From NCBI GenBank assembly GCA_037178675.1, contig JAYMGJ010000514.1, positions 24,394-88,393 on the forward strand: a stretch of DNA of 64,000 nucleotides, read 5' to 3'. Shown here piece by piece: positions 23,913-35,222 of this stretch. Source of the stretch: Scleroderma bovista (Eukaryota > Basidiomycota > Agaricomycetes > Boletales > Sclerodermataceae). A program made the position numbers and the translations under genes. Under the pieces are notes generated by a model, which was not told where the DNA came from, ran no database searches, and saw only the letters and a program-made list of their open reading frames with translations. Positions within the stretch are counted from its first letter, which is position 1, and each line of letters begins with the position of its first letter.

Positions 23913-24770
23913 AGTGCTACTTTTTCATTGGTTGTGCTTTGACTAGTACGTTCATCTATTACTAGCTTCTTTCACGTGTATGTCATATTCACTGGAATCT
24001 ATAGTGTGAAGCAGTCTTGCTTGTGAGGGACATGTATGCTACCTACTAAGGCACTTGACTATTCTCTTCTCTCACACGCTCACAGACCCCAGCGGAATTC
24101 CGCTGCGCGCACAATATATATGCGTTGTACCCGAAGAATCTGTGCCACTCCACTCAGCCCACAGCGGCCACTTCAGAATTCTCCCGTGATCTTCGTGCAA
24201 CACACTAAACACAATCAGTCCCTGAGTGCACATGTCCACAAAAGACAGAAATTAACATTACTTTCATTTGTTCCTTCCATGGGCTTATCACGACCGGCAG
24301 TTGCGAATGCTCCAGGACCGACGCAGACGCCGCCTGTCTTTCACAGCACTTAGGCAAGCCATAAGGGATGTGGCACTCAGTCGGTCCAAGCCTCAAGGGG
24401 AATGGTTTTGTATTGTACTCTACCTAGCTAATGGATGATCATCGGCACTGGGCAGAGTAAGAAACAAGTGTGAACTAAGTAAAGAATGACATACCTCCGT
24501 CGGACGAAGAGAATGACTGAGGATACTAGAGTCCTACCTACACTATTAGAAGGCTCCAATTCCAGGGTATCGATTCGTCAGCAGAGTCGGTGGACAGCAA
24601 ACAGCGAGTCAGGATCGCTGTGATTGGTCCTACAACGGCGTCGTTCATGCGAGATGGATTGAAGTTGCATGTGGACGTTGTTGAGCCAAGGCCGACGTCC
24701 AAAGACCTCTGGGCCAGTGCCATTGCTGCGTTCGACAGAACTTGATCTATTTTGTTTTCGTTGTTACTCA
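23913..24770. other. Gene-poor stretch between duplication units
   Basis: The first ~100 bases resemble the HET1 3' flank. A minus-strand frame at 24771-24538 (SNAAMALAQRSLDVGLG) is open but unassigned. The junction with the duplicated kinase segment falls at about 24771, where similarity to 14957 begins abruptly. Confidence 0.5.
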
Positions 24771-26332
24771 CCTGCTTGTGTTTCTGCCTCTACAATTGGC
24801 GCCGCTCCTGCTGCCAGTTCTGGTAAAGGATTGTCAATACCGGACGCGGTACTCCAGTCCCAGTCGAAGACCTCCCTGCTCAGTCAGATGCCCAGCGATG
24901 CCACCAAGGTGAAGAAGAACAGGCGGAACACGCTCACTGTTATGGTTGAGCCGTTTAGTCACACGATCAAGAACCGGAAGGGGAAGACTCCTTCGGGGGA
25001 GACGCCCGCCAAGGCCTCTCTCACCACTACCCCCATCACCGCGACGACCACGACCTCCACGACGACGGGTGCGGGGCCGTCGCCTGCGCAAGCGCATCGC
25101 CAGACGACCGTTTTCCCGAGCATGGGCGGCAAGGATGCACACTCATCGAGCGACAATCCTGCATCGACTATCAAGGCCCGCAATGACGTGGTTCAAGTGG
25201 CGCAGTGGTGTCAAGCCAGACGTGGGCGACGGCAGCACCAGCACCACTGGCAAGGCGAGGAACGGCGAGCAGCCACAACAGACGCGGCCTGCACACGGTG
25301 ATACCTCGTTCTCGTTCTCGTGGCCGGATGGCGATTCACGACGTCCTCGCGGGTGGCGTCGGCTTCTGCCGCCTCAGCAACAACGCAGGTTCGACGGGCA
25401 GCGCCGCGCTGCTGCGAAAGATGTGCTGCGCATGCACCATGGTGCGGTGGACCAGACGACGATTACGACGCGGCCGCCACCCGAAGTGATGAAGCGGATC
25501 TGCCAGGTGCTCGACGAGCTCGGTATGGAGTTCAAGGCGGAGAGCGAGTACAAGTACAGATGTGTGCGTGCGAAGAGGAAGAAGGCTGGGGGGTCGGTGG
25601 GGCTCGGGTTCAGTGGTGTGGTTGGCTCGAATGGGTTGGCGGCGTTTACGATGGTTGGGTCTGCTGCTTCGAAGCATCAGGAAATTGGGGAGGAAAGGAT
25701 AATCCATTATAATCACCAGAGGGGGTTTGACAATAACAGATAATGGTTTATCTAGGATTATCATCCAGTGTCAACCCCCTCCGGTGGTTATAATGGATTA
25801 TCTTTCCTTCACCAATTTCCTGATGCAATGGGGTGAGTGATTGTGTGTATGCGCGTGTATTCCGTTTTTCTGATCGTGCGTGCCCGTGCGTGCGTGTGTT
25901 GGTGTAGGTGGACAGGCGCGGACTGCCTGTTCCCTCGAACCCGTCTCCGGGTGGCATGCTCAAGGGCTTGTTGATGCGCAGACAGTCGTCGCAAGTTTCA
26001 GGTCCACCCGCTGCGCCTGTGGATGTAGACGAGAATGCGCCTTCGCCGACAGATGCGTCCCCGTCTGGAGCGAGTGGCGGCGTCGAGCCTATCTATGGCG
26101 ATACAACACAAGATGCAGGCGACGAAGTCCGCTTCTCGGTCGAACTTACACGTATAGACCGGCTCAAGGATACATATAGTTTGGATATCCGGCGTCTTAA
26201 AGGAAACTTGAGGAGCTACAAGTTCTTGTATGATACTATCAGAGAGTGCGTGTGTTTTCACTCGCGTTCTGTTGGGGCCGGCGTTTGCTGATCAGTGTTT
26301 GTAGGAAAGCGGATTTGCAGAGAGAGAGATAG
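24771..26332 (+). pseudogene. Truncated duplicate of the kinase 3' half
   Basis: Aligns with 14957-16369 of the kinase gene but lacks the promoter, the whole catalytic domain and the first part of the linker. Length changes around 25185-25205 (NDVVQVAQWC where the parent reads NVMQWFRRRSG) shift the frame. The C-terminal text returns in another frame (HHGAVDQTTITTRPPPEVMK, QVLDELGMEFKAESEYKYRC). A 153-bp MITE interrupts it at the exon 2 / intron 2 border. The KA1-like exon (25908-26245, VRFSVELTRIDRLKDTY) and last exon remain well preserved. It cannot make a kinase. Confidence 0.9.
25674..25826. mobile_element. Palindromic MITE, 153 bp
   Basis: Terminal inverted repeats GCATCAGGAAATTGG and CCAATTTCCTGATGC bound an almost complete palindrome (inner arms ggataatccattataatcac and its complement, then gggggtttgac / gtcaaccccc). 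It is flanked by AA on both sides (25672-25673, 25827-25828). The matching place in the parental kinase gene (15861-15868, cgaatggg) has a single AA and no insertion. So it inserted after the segmental duplication. A 2-bp duplication would suit a Tc1/mariner-like or related source, but the family is not assigned. Confidence 0.9.
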
Positions 26333-26591
26333 AGGAATTATGGGCGTGGGCACGTACTAAATAATCTGATCTCTCCTGCTGACTCTTTTTCTTTTTGTTT
26401 TCCCCTTCTGTTCTCAGTCGCGTAATCTCATCGTATTCTCGACTCACACTCACATACATTCCCCCAATACCCTACCCAAGCTCTGTTTTTTTTTAATAAT
26501 CCTTCCATTGTCCTTATCGTTGGCGTCCGCTTGTCTGGACCCGGACGGCACCCCCATGATGTTGCATATATATGTACATAACTGGCTTATT

Positions 26592-26599
26592 GTCGCTGC
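26592..26599. other. Empty hAT target site
   Basis: gtcgctgc occurs once here between cttatt and gcggctgaatgg. In the paralogous copy the same 8 bases flank the hAT element on both sides. This is the unfilled site that confirms the insertion. Confidence 0.95.
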
Positions 26600-27541
26600 G
26601 CGGCTGAATGGTTCGCTCTAATAAGCAACTGCCAACCGCAGGCCGTCATATGTCACTCCCACTTTGACCCCCTTTGTATTGCTATGCTGCCGCAACGGTC
26701 AACGGTCAACGGTCAACAATGACGAATGACGATGGCATCATGGAGGCCCCCTCTGTCCAAGCTGTTTCAAAGTAAGTTGTTGATCGGTCTGTACTTTTAT
26801 GCCAGTGGCCAATTGCTTTGGTTGGGCGGTTCTACTCGTACTACCCGGAACTTCTGTATGTTAATCCTGTTATCATTTGAAACATACTGTCAGTGGGCGC
26901 AGGCACCAGGACATGCCACATGTGGGCATCTACTCCGTTGTTGCAGTGCCTCCCAGCCCAATCAAGTACTATGAGTACTGTGTAAACCATCCTTGGCACG
27001 TCGTCAGATCACGTACCTTGCATGATAATCGCTAAAAGACGTCCTACAGGATGTTCCAAAGCCAGTGCCAGGGCTGAAGATGCACAGGATCTCGATGATC
27101 AATAAATCGTTGTGACGCCCGTATGTCAATGGGCGCTCAGTTGTTTGCTGTGTGCCACTCAACTACATAGAAATGACACGCTTTATTCTTGTGGCTCTCC
27201 CATCACCGTCAGTTGTCCTTACTGAATCAAGGGTGTAAGCAGACAGACTTCGTTGTGAGTGCTGTTTGGTCATCAATAGGCTCCCTAAGCCAGAATCTCT
27301 TCGTAGAGGAGGATAGTCGCCCAGTCATCAACTTTCTTGCTTCTTAACGCATATAAGACGTCGACCAGCCAACAAGAATCAATCCGAATCCGACTCAAAC
27401 ACCACAACTACGTCTACTGTTGCATTCAAGTGTTCGTGTCTGATTTTTGGGTTGTCACCAATTTGGTAGAGAAGGTATGGATACCATTCCGCAGTTGTTG
27501 GTCACAATCCACTGAGAGTGACGCGCATGGGCCTCTATAGC
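26600..27541. repeat. Duplicated HET spacer, copy B
   Basis: Counterpart of 20533-21473, with very few differences over about 940 bases. Compared with copy A it reads cccagtcatcaactttc before the promoter block and has two extra bases just before the HET start. Holds the HET4 promoter block at about 27341-27365. Confidence 0.92.
26719..27035 (+). CDS. Small spliced hypothetical protein in HET spacer, copy B
   Basis: Base-identical counterpart of the 64-residue frame at 20652-20968, with the same GTAAGT and CAG intron ends. Identity here shows recent duplication or conversion and is not independent proof of coding. No known domain. Confidence 0.3.
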
Positions 27542-29921
27542 ATGCGCCTGATCAACGTGAAAGCCTTGCTTAAGGTGGAGGGACTGATGGCAAAGAAAAA
27601 GCGAGCGGACTGTCGAGTCAAGATCCTCCAGTTCTGCCATGGTGATGTCACAAAGTACGCGATCCTGTCCCATAGGTGGATCAGGCAAGAAGTGGATTAT
27701 GACGAGATAGTCGAGCTCGCCAAGATGGACAACAAGAAGAGTGCCAAAATACGCCGGCGCGATGGCTATCGAAAGATTCTCGATAGCTGCAAGCAGGCTG
27801 AGAAGGACGGGTACGAGTGGTTGTGGGTGGACACTTTCTGTATCGACAAACGAAGCAGTGCAGAGCTGTCTGAGGCCATCAATTCCATGTACCGCTGGTA
27901 TGAAAACGCCCAAGTATGCTATGCGTACCTCCACGACGTCCTCGACTCATCCTTTCCTGTTGCGCGTAACGATAAGAAGTATGCCAACGGCTGGCCAGAG
28001 TGGTTCTCACGTGGGTGGACACTACAGGAGATGATAGCGCCAAGCAATCTCCAGTTTTTCAACAAAACATGGCAGGTCATCGGTGACAAGCGGACGGTGG
28101 CACGCACCTTGAAAAAAATCACTGGAGTCCCGCAGCATATACTGAGGGATGGACTTTATGGAGACCGTCCGTGCATTGCTCAAATCATGTCATGGGCGGC
28201 CAATCGGACGACGACTCGAGTCGAGGACAGAGCTTATTCTCTGATGGGTCTGCTGGGCGTGAATATGCCGATGTTGTATGGAGAGGGGAAGAAAGCATTC
28301 CACCGTCTTCAGCTGGAGATCATCCGCACGTCAAATGACCAGAGCATCTTTGCATGGAGTTGGGACAAAGAAGTGCGGACTGGCAACATACTTGCAGACG
28401 ACCCAAGTGTCTTCCGCTGCTGTTCTGCCATGGAGTTGATGGACCCTGATGAATTCATCGAATCTTGCTCAAAGTTCATGCCAGAAGGATACCTGCGCTC
28501 TATCAAGAAAGATCAACTTGACACCTTCCCCATCACGAATCGCGGCATCCAGATCTGGCTGTTCCTCTGTCCGATACCTGGCTCTCGCTCAGTCTTCCGA
28601 ACCTTGCTGCCATGTCGCCCTTATCCATCAAGTCTACCAGTGTCCATTGAGTTATGCTTGTGGAAATCCAATTACTATCGATATGCGCATCTGCTAGAGT
28701 TTCGTCCAAAGAGGATTTTACAGTTCCGTCAAATCTATCTCAGATATCAAGACACGTCGCACCTCAATGCCGCATTCGTAATCGATGACAGCGCGACCAC
28801 CAAGAATGGCTTCACCTGCCACGGTGCATACCCAGCGAAATTCACAGGAAATACGTTCACTTTGACTAGCACCGATTCTCTTTGCGTCAAAGTCTATTCT
28901 AATAACCAAACTGGTCATTGCTTTGCAGTGGGCTTCGGACAATGTTTTGGCAAGGACTGGATACATGTCGTTTCTGATGAATCTGGCATGTGGGTCTCTT
29001 CCTTGATGAAATATGCCCAGGTGGAATACCCCAAAATGCTAGCCAGAGCACCAGAGCATGCGCAATCCATGGATAAGGTGCGTTCTGGAGCTGGATGCTG
29101 TGGCCGGGTCTGCATTATGCAAACCCGTCTCCGTCAATTGACCCTGCGTACTTCTTGTGTCATGTGGAAGAGCTCAAGAAAGAATGGTGTTAAGTTTGAG
29201 GTATTTCGGGATCCTGCTCTTGGTAATGTATCAGGTGAATGGACAGGCTTCGATGTTGATGTGGGTGGAATCTTCCCTGTGTCTGAGCATTACTTACATA
29301 TCAGCATTGGCATTACTGTTCATAGAAAGCAGATGATCCCAGCTGTGACTGGCGGGCTCTCATGATACGCGATTATCCAACGAAGGCACGGGATATCTGT
29401 GAGCTAGATGTCGACGGGGTCTCCATGAAATTCTCAAAAGCACCCAAAGGTATAAAGGTAAGTACACATATTTTTCTTACTTTGCTCGAGTCTTATGGGA
29501 ACAGCTGGGGGACTATGGTCGCTTTACGGACTGCAAGGACTTCTGCTGCGAAGGAAACATCCTTGCTGAACCCAAGTCTCTTCCTTTACAGAAGAACATT
29601 ACCCCAAGGAAGCATGAGGTATCTGCAAGGGGTGGTACCAATCATGGACCTAGTAGCGACTATGTTTTGGCTGACTCGGACGTGCACGCTTCTATCACAT
29701 TGTACAAACCACTTTGCCTGTCGCTTCCAAATAACGACAACGTCAAAACGCTGTTGACTTCCCTCTCTCCTCGATCGACCAATAGATATCTTGTCACAAG
29801 GGTCATACAATGTCCTCCTGGACCCGGCTCACGCAGAAGCAATGTCACTACATCTCTTTGCACTTTTGCAAAGCCCTTTATTTGGAGAGAGAGAGAAAAT
29901 TCTATCGCTACAAGGCCATAG
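27542..29921 (+). CDS. HET-domain protein, copy 4 (HET4)
   Basis: Exons 27542-29260, 29326-29457 and 29505-29921; introns 65 and 47 nt; predicted 755 residues (a second ATG at 27527 would add five). HET motifs: AILSHRWIRQEVDYDEIVEL, VDTFCIDKRSSAELSEAIN (Phe replaces the first Cys of HET1 and HET3), WFSRGWTLQEMIAP and EDRAYSLMGLLGVNMPMLYG. Exon 2 reads KADDPSCDWRALMIRD with two extra codons. Exon 3 ends differently from HET3 (WRERENSIATRP). Despite an almost identical upstream spacer, the coding exons and intron 1 differ from HET3 at many sites, with patches of identity such as 28918-28988 against 22855-22925. No inactivating lesion was seen. Family role: allorecognition or programmed cell death, inferred. 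Confidence 0.92.
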
Positions 29922-30519
29922 GACTGTAACATATATGGAACTATGGTGATTATTTGTAGGGCATCCATGTAGAGGGCATGTGTTGTGTAAACAGGTTGGC
30001 CCAACGGTATATTTAGCGCTTCAATGCCGCCTTTGGCCCTTTGGTGTCTGAAGTGATAAGATCCTGAGACGTTCTTGAGGATATGGTGTTGGTTTTCATA
30101 AGATGGGCAGGTAGCTATGTAGGATGTGGTCTTGCGATTCGATGGCACAGGGTGTATGGAGCAATATGCACTTGGGCGTTGGAGTGGGTTGCGCCCATGA
30201 CTGGATGAGTTGTTGACGAGATTTCTTGTGGATAGCCACCTGTCGTGATCTCTGTCACCGCTTTTGCGTCCACTCATTCGTTTCTGATGATATTGTTATG
30301 TCCGGGCGCCCATGTAATTTTGATGTGGTGGTGGATCGAGGAAGGATATGGATGAGGGAGTAGGTGTGGAAGTTTGGGTGGGACATGGATGCGATATGAT
30401 GGGCACATGTCAACAAACAGGAAAGGAAATACATCACTGGGACTGAATTTTTCCGATAATGCTGTATATGCACTTTGCAATAAGTACCGTGTCTAACATG
30501 TGACTATCTGACAAGGATG
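29922..30519. other. HET4 3' flank, no gene recognised
   Basis: Open frames exist on the minus strand but contain no domain or conserved motif. The flank differs from that of HET1 and HET3, so the duplication boundary lies near the HET4 stop. Confidence 0.4.
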
Positions 30520-30970
30520 GTCATGCATGGCCTTATAAGGCTTTAAGCTTCACACAAGATTTCTAGGTAATGGTAACCTAACACATTATGATAGGCATGG
30601 TAATACACAAACTATCAGTTCTGTAAGCCCATTCAGTCTATGTCAGATAACACTTGATCACACTTCTCATGTCCTTAAACAAGGACATGATTTATCAGAT
30701 TGGCTGAACCCTGTATTGATCATAAGTTGGATAATGTTATATATGGTTGTGTAAGGCTTTGAGCTTGACACAAAAATTATAGGTGATGGCAACCTAACAC
30801 ATTATGATAGGCATGGTAATACACAAACTATAAGTTCTGTATGTCCATTCATTTCATGTCAGATAACAATTTGACCACACTTCTCATGAGTTTAAACAGG
30901 GACATGATTTATCAGATTGGTTGAATTGCATGAGTTGGATAATGTCACATATGGCTGTATAAGGCTTTCA
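30520..30970. repeat. Tandem repeat, ~216-bp period
   Basis: The phrase aacctaacacattatgatag starts at 30575 and again at 30791, 216 bases apart, within two long similar copies. A third partial copy begins near 30940 (gttggataatgtcacatatg). AT-rich, no coding potential. Confidence 0.85.
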
Positions 30971-31129
30971 ACATGAAGTTTATGGACTTTGTTGTAACAA
31001 GCATAAAATACCACTATTTATTAATTATGTAATTGCTAACCACTGTGGCTCAGATTTTCAGAGATAAAGTTTAGTGACTTACCTCATGCATTACCATATG
31101 AGATAAACAATAGCAACTTAGCTGATCCG

Positions 31130-31230
31130 GCGAAATGCAACTTACCTAACCCTGATCCAATGAAATGTAACTTACCTGACCCTGCTCCAACCCGATTCAG
31201 TGTAACAGTAACCTACCTGACCCAGCTTCA
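31130..31230. repeat. Short tandem repeat of aacttacctgaccctg type
   Basis: Four diverged copies of a ~32-bp unit (gcaacttacctaaccctgat, gtaacttacctgaccctgct and so on) follow one another. Nothing else is recognisable between 30970 and 31600, apart from a TATA-like word (tttatatataac) near 31290. Confidence 0.6.
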
Positions 31231-31599
31231 ACTCGAAGATCGAAGTCACAGACAAGAGTGAAGAACCTAAACAGTTCCTTCCAGGAGGGTTTATATATAA
31301 CATGGGTACTGTACAGTTCTTACTGATCATTTCCCGCGCTTTGACCATTTCTACTTTAGGGTACATTTGCAAATTCAGTACACCTGCCGGTCACACTCGA
31401 CAGCACCTTGGACAATGGTGGGGATACGGTTGTTGTCATTGCTGGACAACAGGCTGGTGGATGGCCGTCGTCATCATCAGTTGACAGTGCACACAGTGAA
31501 GATAACTGCCCGCATCAAGAGGGCAATTCAAATCAGCAAACCAGCCCTTCCGATTAGCCGAGCTGACAGCACTTGACAGCGCTTAGCCGACCGCCCAGC

Positions 31600-32400
31600 C
31601 CATCACTGAAACTACATTTTTTTTACAAAGTCTTACATTGACATTATAAAGTGAATAAAGGTCAGAATTGCACGGAATATGACAATGCACCCAGCAAGAG
31701 ATCCATAGCTTTTTAAAGGTCTTCGGATCTGCTAATGAGCACATTTATTGTCTCCATTTCTAAAAGACTTATGTTAGGCCTTTAATAATTTACCATATGT
31801 TCTATGACCCTTTTCATGTCATCAGAGCCCTCCAGTGACATCAATATAATATTGCTAAGGGTGGACCAACATCATTGAAACTGATTTTTTTTAAGCAAGT
31901 CTTACATTGACATTATAAAATGAGAATTGCATGGAATATGACAATATGCCCAGAAAAGAGATATATAGCTTTTTAAAGGTCTTCTGATCTGCTAATGAGC
32001 ACATTTATTGTCTGCATTTCCAAAAGACTTATGACAGGCCTTTAATGATTTACCCTATGTTCTATGACCCTTTTCATGTCATCAGAGCCCTCCAGTGACA
32101 TCAACATAATATTGCTAAGGGTGGACCAACATCATCAAAACTGATTTTTTTAGGCAAGTCTTACAATAACATTATAAAATGAGAATTGCATGGAATATGA
32201 CAGTGTGCCCAGAAAAGAGATTTAAAGGTCTTCTGATCTGCCAATATGTACATATATCATCTGCATTTCCAAAAGACTTATGCCTGGTAGCTTGTGATGA
32301 AGTCAGCCATTTAATAATTTGCCCTATATTCTATGTCCCTTTTCATATCATCAGTGACATCAATGCAATGTTGTCAAGGGTGGACCAACACATTCACCAC
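31600..32400. repeat. Tandem repeat, ~260-270 bp period, three copies
   Basis: The phrase tcttacattgacattataaa occurs at 31631 and 31900 and, with changes, at 32159. Each copy continues through agctttttaaaggtcttc, gacccttttcatgtcatcag and taagggtggaccaac. The third copy is shorter and more diverged. AT-rich and non-coding. From 32400 to 33123 I see nothing further. Confidence 0.88.
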
Positions 32401-33123
32401 AGTCCTTTTTCTGAATAGCTAACAGGTGTTAGATATTTCTCATTCAAACCCAATCTGTCCCACAATCTGCTCTCGGGGAAGTTTTGTTAATGAAGCCAAA
32501 CCATTCCTACATTCCATTTGCCACCCCTTTGATGACACATCAATACTGAAGTCCAACACTCAAAGTTCTTCTGAGGTTTCCAAAGTTCACTTAATAATTG
32601 CTACATGTGTAAATTTTGTCCCAGTTCCCTATCATGTGGCATGCCATCTCACACTATTGTCTTGATTCCTAAACATGGGGAAAAATATTTCTGGTTCAGG
32701 GTGCAGAGAAAATTTCACCATCCAGGTAATTTGTCAGCAGGTTCTGCAAAATGACAAAATATTGTCAAGCATCTCAATCAGAAACATGATCTGAAAATAT
32801 TCTCTGATTATGAATATTCAACAATTTTGTGATATTGCCCATTTTGCATCCTTCATGGCATCATTCAGATGGTCTTCCCACTGACAGTGTGATTCTCACT
32901 AGTAGTATTGGTTTGACTGAAATATAATCAAATTCTATATGACACTGCTATAGGAATCACAGTACAGATGGTATTGGTATGAACACCAAGCTGGTGTCAA
33001 ATACAGCATACACCAATGAATGGTGATGACGAGTACACGAGCGACAGGAAGGTAAACTAATGCGACAAGAGGTTGAGCTATTTCAGATCCAGCTGCAAGT
33101 TGACGGAATAACACAATGGCCAT

Positions 33124-34640
33124 TCACATTCTTGAAAGAGCAACCAAGAGCGTCTCTGGCTGCTGGGGCTGGTAGGAGGATGCATTGCGACGACCAAAAA
33201 CTTTGCTAATGTGAAATTGGAATATGCAAATTCCGGAATAATTAAATACTCACCGATTCCACCAGAGGAGCAAGTCTTTGAGCTCGTCGGACTTCTTGCG
33301 TGACAAAGGTTGTTCAAAGTAATCGATGATGTGACAGTAAAACATGTTGTAGTCGAACTCTTCGTCTTTTAAACTCCAAGATGTGGAGCTGGACAATGCG
33401 AAGCGAAGCTAGACAGTGACAGTGGTATTGTGAGATCAATGAGTATGCACGCATACATTTGATACAAGAATACGAGCTCTCACTTGACAGGCAGTGTAAG
33501 CGATCGCACGGGGATCAACAGACTTCATCTTCAACAATCCAGCGACATCGCAACGAGTTCTTGTACCACACTTGGTCTTCTGAGCTTTCCTGGAAGAGCC
33601 TGTCCCATTAACGTCTTCACCAAGTCCAGCTTGAGCTGAGGTTGGCGATGTAAAGAGGTGGTGAAATGCCTACAAAAGTCTGAGCACGAAAATTTGAGTG
33701 CGGTAATCCTACTGTGAACGTACCCTTACAAGAAGTTCACCTTTAAATAGCCCCTTAGATGGACAACTTGGGTCATACTGTCCTTTGGCGTATAAAAAGG
33801 CTGGGTATGTATTTGCAGTTACTGGATATTTGGGATGGTATTCGCAGATCGCAGACCGAATGCTGTTTGCAAATTGTTAGTAGTCACTACTGACTGACAG
33901 ATCAATTACACATACGAAACATCAAGCCAATCATAGTCAACTGGACAAAGAAGTTGTCCAGTCACATCATGATAAAAACCTCTTTCTGACTTGTCATTGG
34001 CGTTGAGAGAGGGGGTCGGGCGCGGTGACGCTTCATTCAGCCAATTCACGACAGCAGCCTTCAGCGAATTGGCATCATCCCCCCATGCCCCTTCTGCACC
34101 TTTCCTTAGCTTCAAAAGCACCATCATATATTATGAGACCTTGCACAGAATAGCACGCAAACTTACCTCTTGACATGCCAGTGCCATGTCATAGTCGTCT
34201 GTGTCTGCATTGATGAATTTCTTGACTGACGGGCACCAGTAAATCAGTTTTTTGAACGAGCGGTAGGCATAGTCCTCCCTTTGGGCCAAAGAATTCGGAC
34301 AGAGTCAGATTTGTCCAGGTCAAAAAATAAGTACTTACTCTGTAGAGCCTTGAATGGTGTCTGGCGACACCTCGTCCACTGCTCCGAGCTCTAGACGACG
34401 GTCATGTTCTGCGATCAAGTCAGTGACAGGTATGGCAAGATCAACAAGCCGGCGAATGGCTCGTCCTTTGAGACAGTAAGAATGAGTACTGTGAAACATA
34501 CACACTGTAAGCTCGGGGCAAAAATCATGTATAATTACTGAAAGAACCTATGGCTTTTTTACAATCTTTGAAAGGAGCTGGGTGTTCTCCTCTTCCAGCG
34601 CAGAAATTTGGCGCTTTAGTGCTGCGTGAGTATCAGGCAT
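33124..34640 (-). CDS. DUF6698-like conserved agaricomycete protein
   Basis: Starts MPDTHAALKRQISALEEENT (a short coiled coil) at 34640 and ends VFGRRNASSYQPQQ ... LVALSRM at 33124. Exons in order read HSYCLKGRAIRRLVDLAIPV, REDYAYRSFKKLIYWCP, DDYDMALACQE, MMVLLKLRKGAEGAWGDDAN, GQLLCPVDYDWLDVS, PAFLYAKGQYDPSCPSKGLF, LLVRAFHHLFTSPTSAQAGL, DPRAIAYTACQLRFALSSST, DEEFDYNMFYCHIIDYFEQ and LKDLLLWWNRR. The introns have GTAAGT/GTGAGT donors; the last joins WNR to KVFGRRN using TTAG. The order CP-DYDW, FLY, GLF-G-LLV, HHLFTSPTSA and A-QLRFALSS fits DUF6698, a family of unknown function expanded in mushrooms. No clear lesion. Exon limits are approximate. Confidence 0.7.
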
Positions 34641-35004
34641 TGCGAGCATAAAAGAAGTTTCTTAGGACTTCCTGGCTAATCAAACTCAACACGCTCTTTT
34701 AACATAAGATGGACGGATGATCCGGTGAGTCAACGTCAGACATTACCCAACAGTAAATCGGTTCGATTGCTCCGTCAAGTCATCAGGCACACACAGGGCA
34801 CTGATCTGGAATGGCACGGCCGCGCAGCAAATCATTAATGTGGCTTTTCGAGTTTCCACGCTGTTGGAAATTGGGATAACCTGACCTATTCCAGGTTTGG
34901 GGATTAGGTTTTGCAAGCATGAGATTAGGTTTATTCTTGTGTCCACTTGCTTCATCCCGAAACTGTCCCCGCATTAGAACGACCCGCGAAACGAGTCCAA
35001 CGCC

Positions 35005-35222
35005 TTACCTGAACATGTCTGCCGCCTGGCCATACATCCCCTGCAGCACCTCGCACGCCAGATACACCTTGTCGCCCTCGCGCTTGAACCCACCCACCCC
35101 AAGTCCCATCGGGCTGCCCCCACTTCGCCGTGGCCACTGCGACGCCATCCCAAAGTCTCCAATCTTGAACTGCCCTTCCCGCGTTAAGAACACATTCGCC
35201 GGCTTAAGATCGAGATGTTGAG
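35005..35222 (-). pseudogene. Wee1-like kinase exon fragment
   Basis: About 70 codons read HLDLKPANVFLTREGQFKIG, DFGMASQWPRR, FKREGDKVYLACEVLQGMYG and QAADMF. The HLDLKPAN catalytic loop, DFG, and EGD-YLA-EVL-G-YG-AAD-F are typical of Wee1/Mik1 kinases, which inhibit Cdk1. The APE motif reads ACE. Both ends stop abruptly: the left end looks like an exon boundary (ttcag-gtaag), and the upstream side meets unrelated sequence at about 35222. It is a stranded exon and cannot be a functional kinase. From 34641 to 35004 no gene is recognised. Confidence 0.75.
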
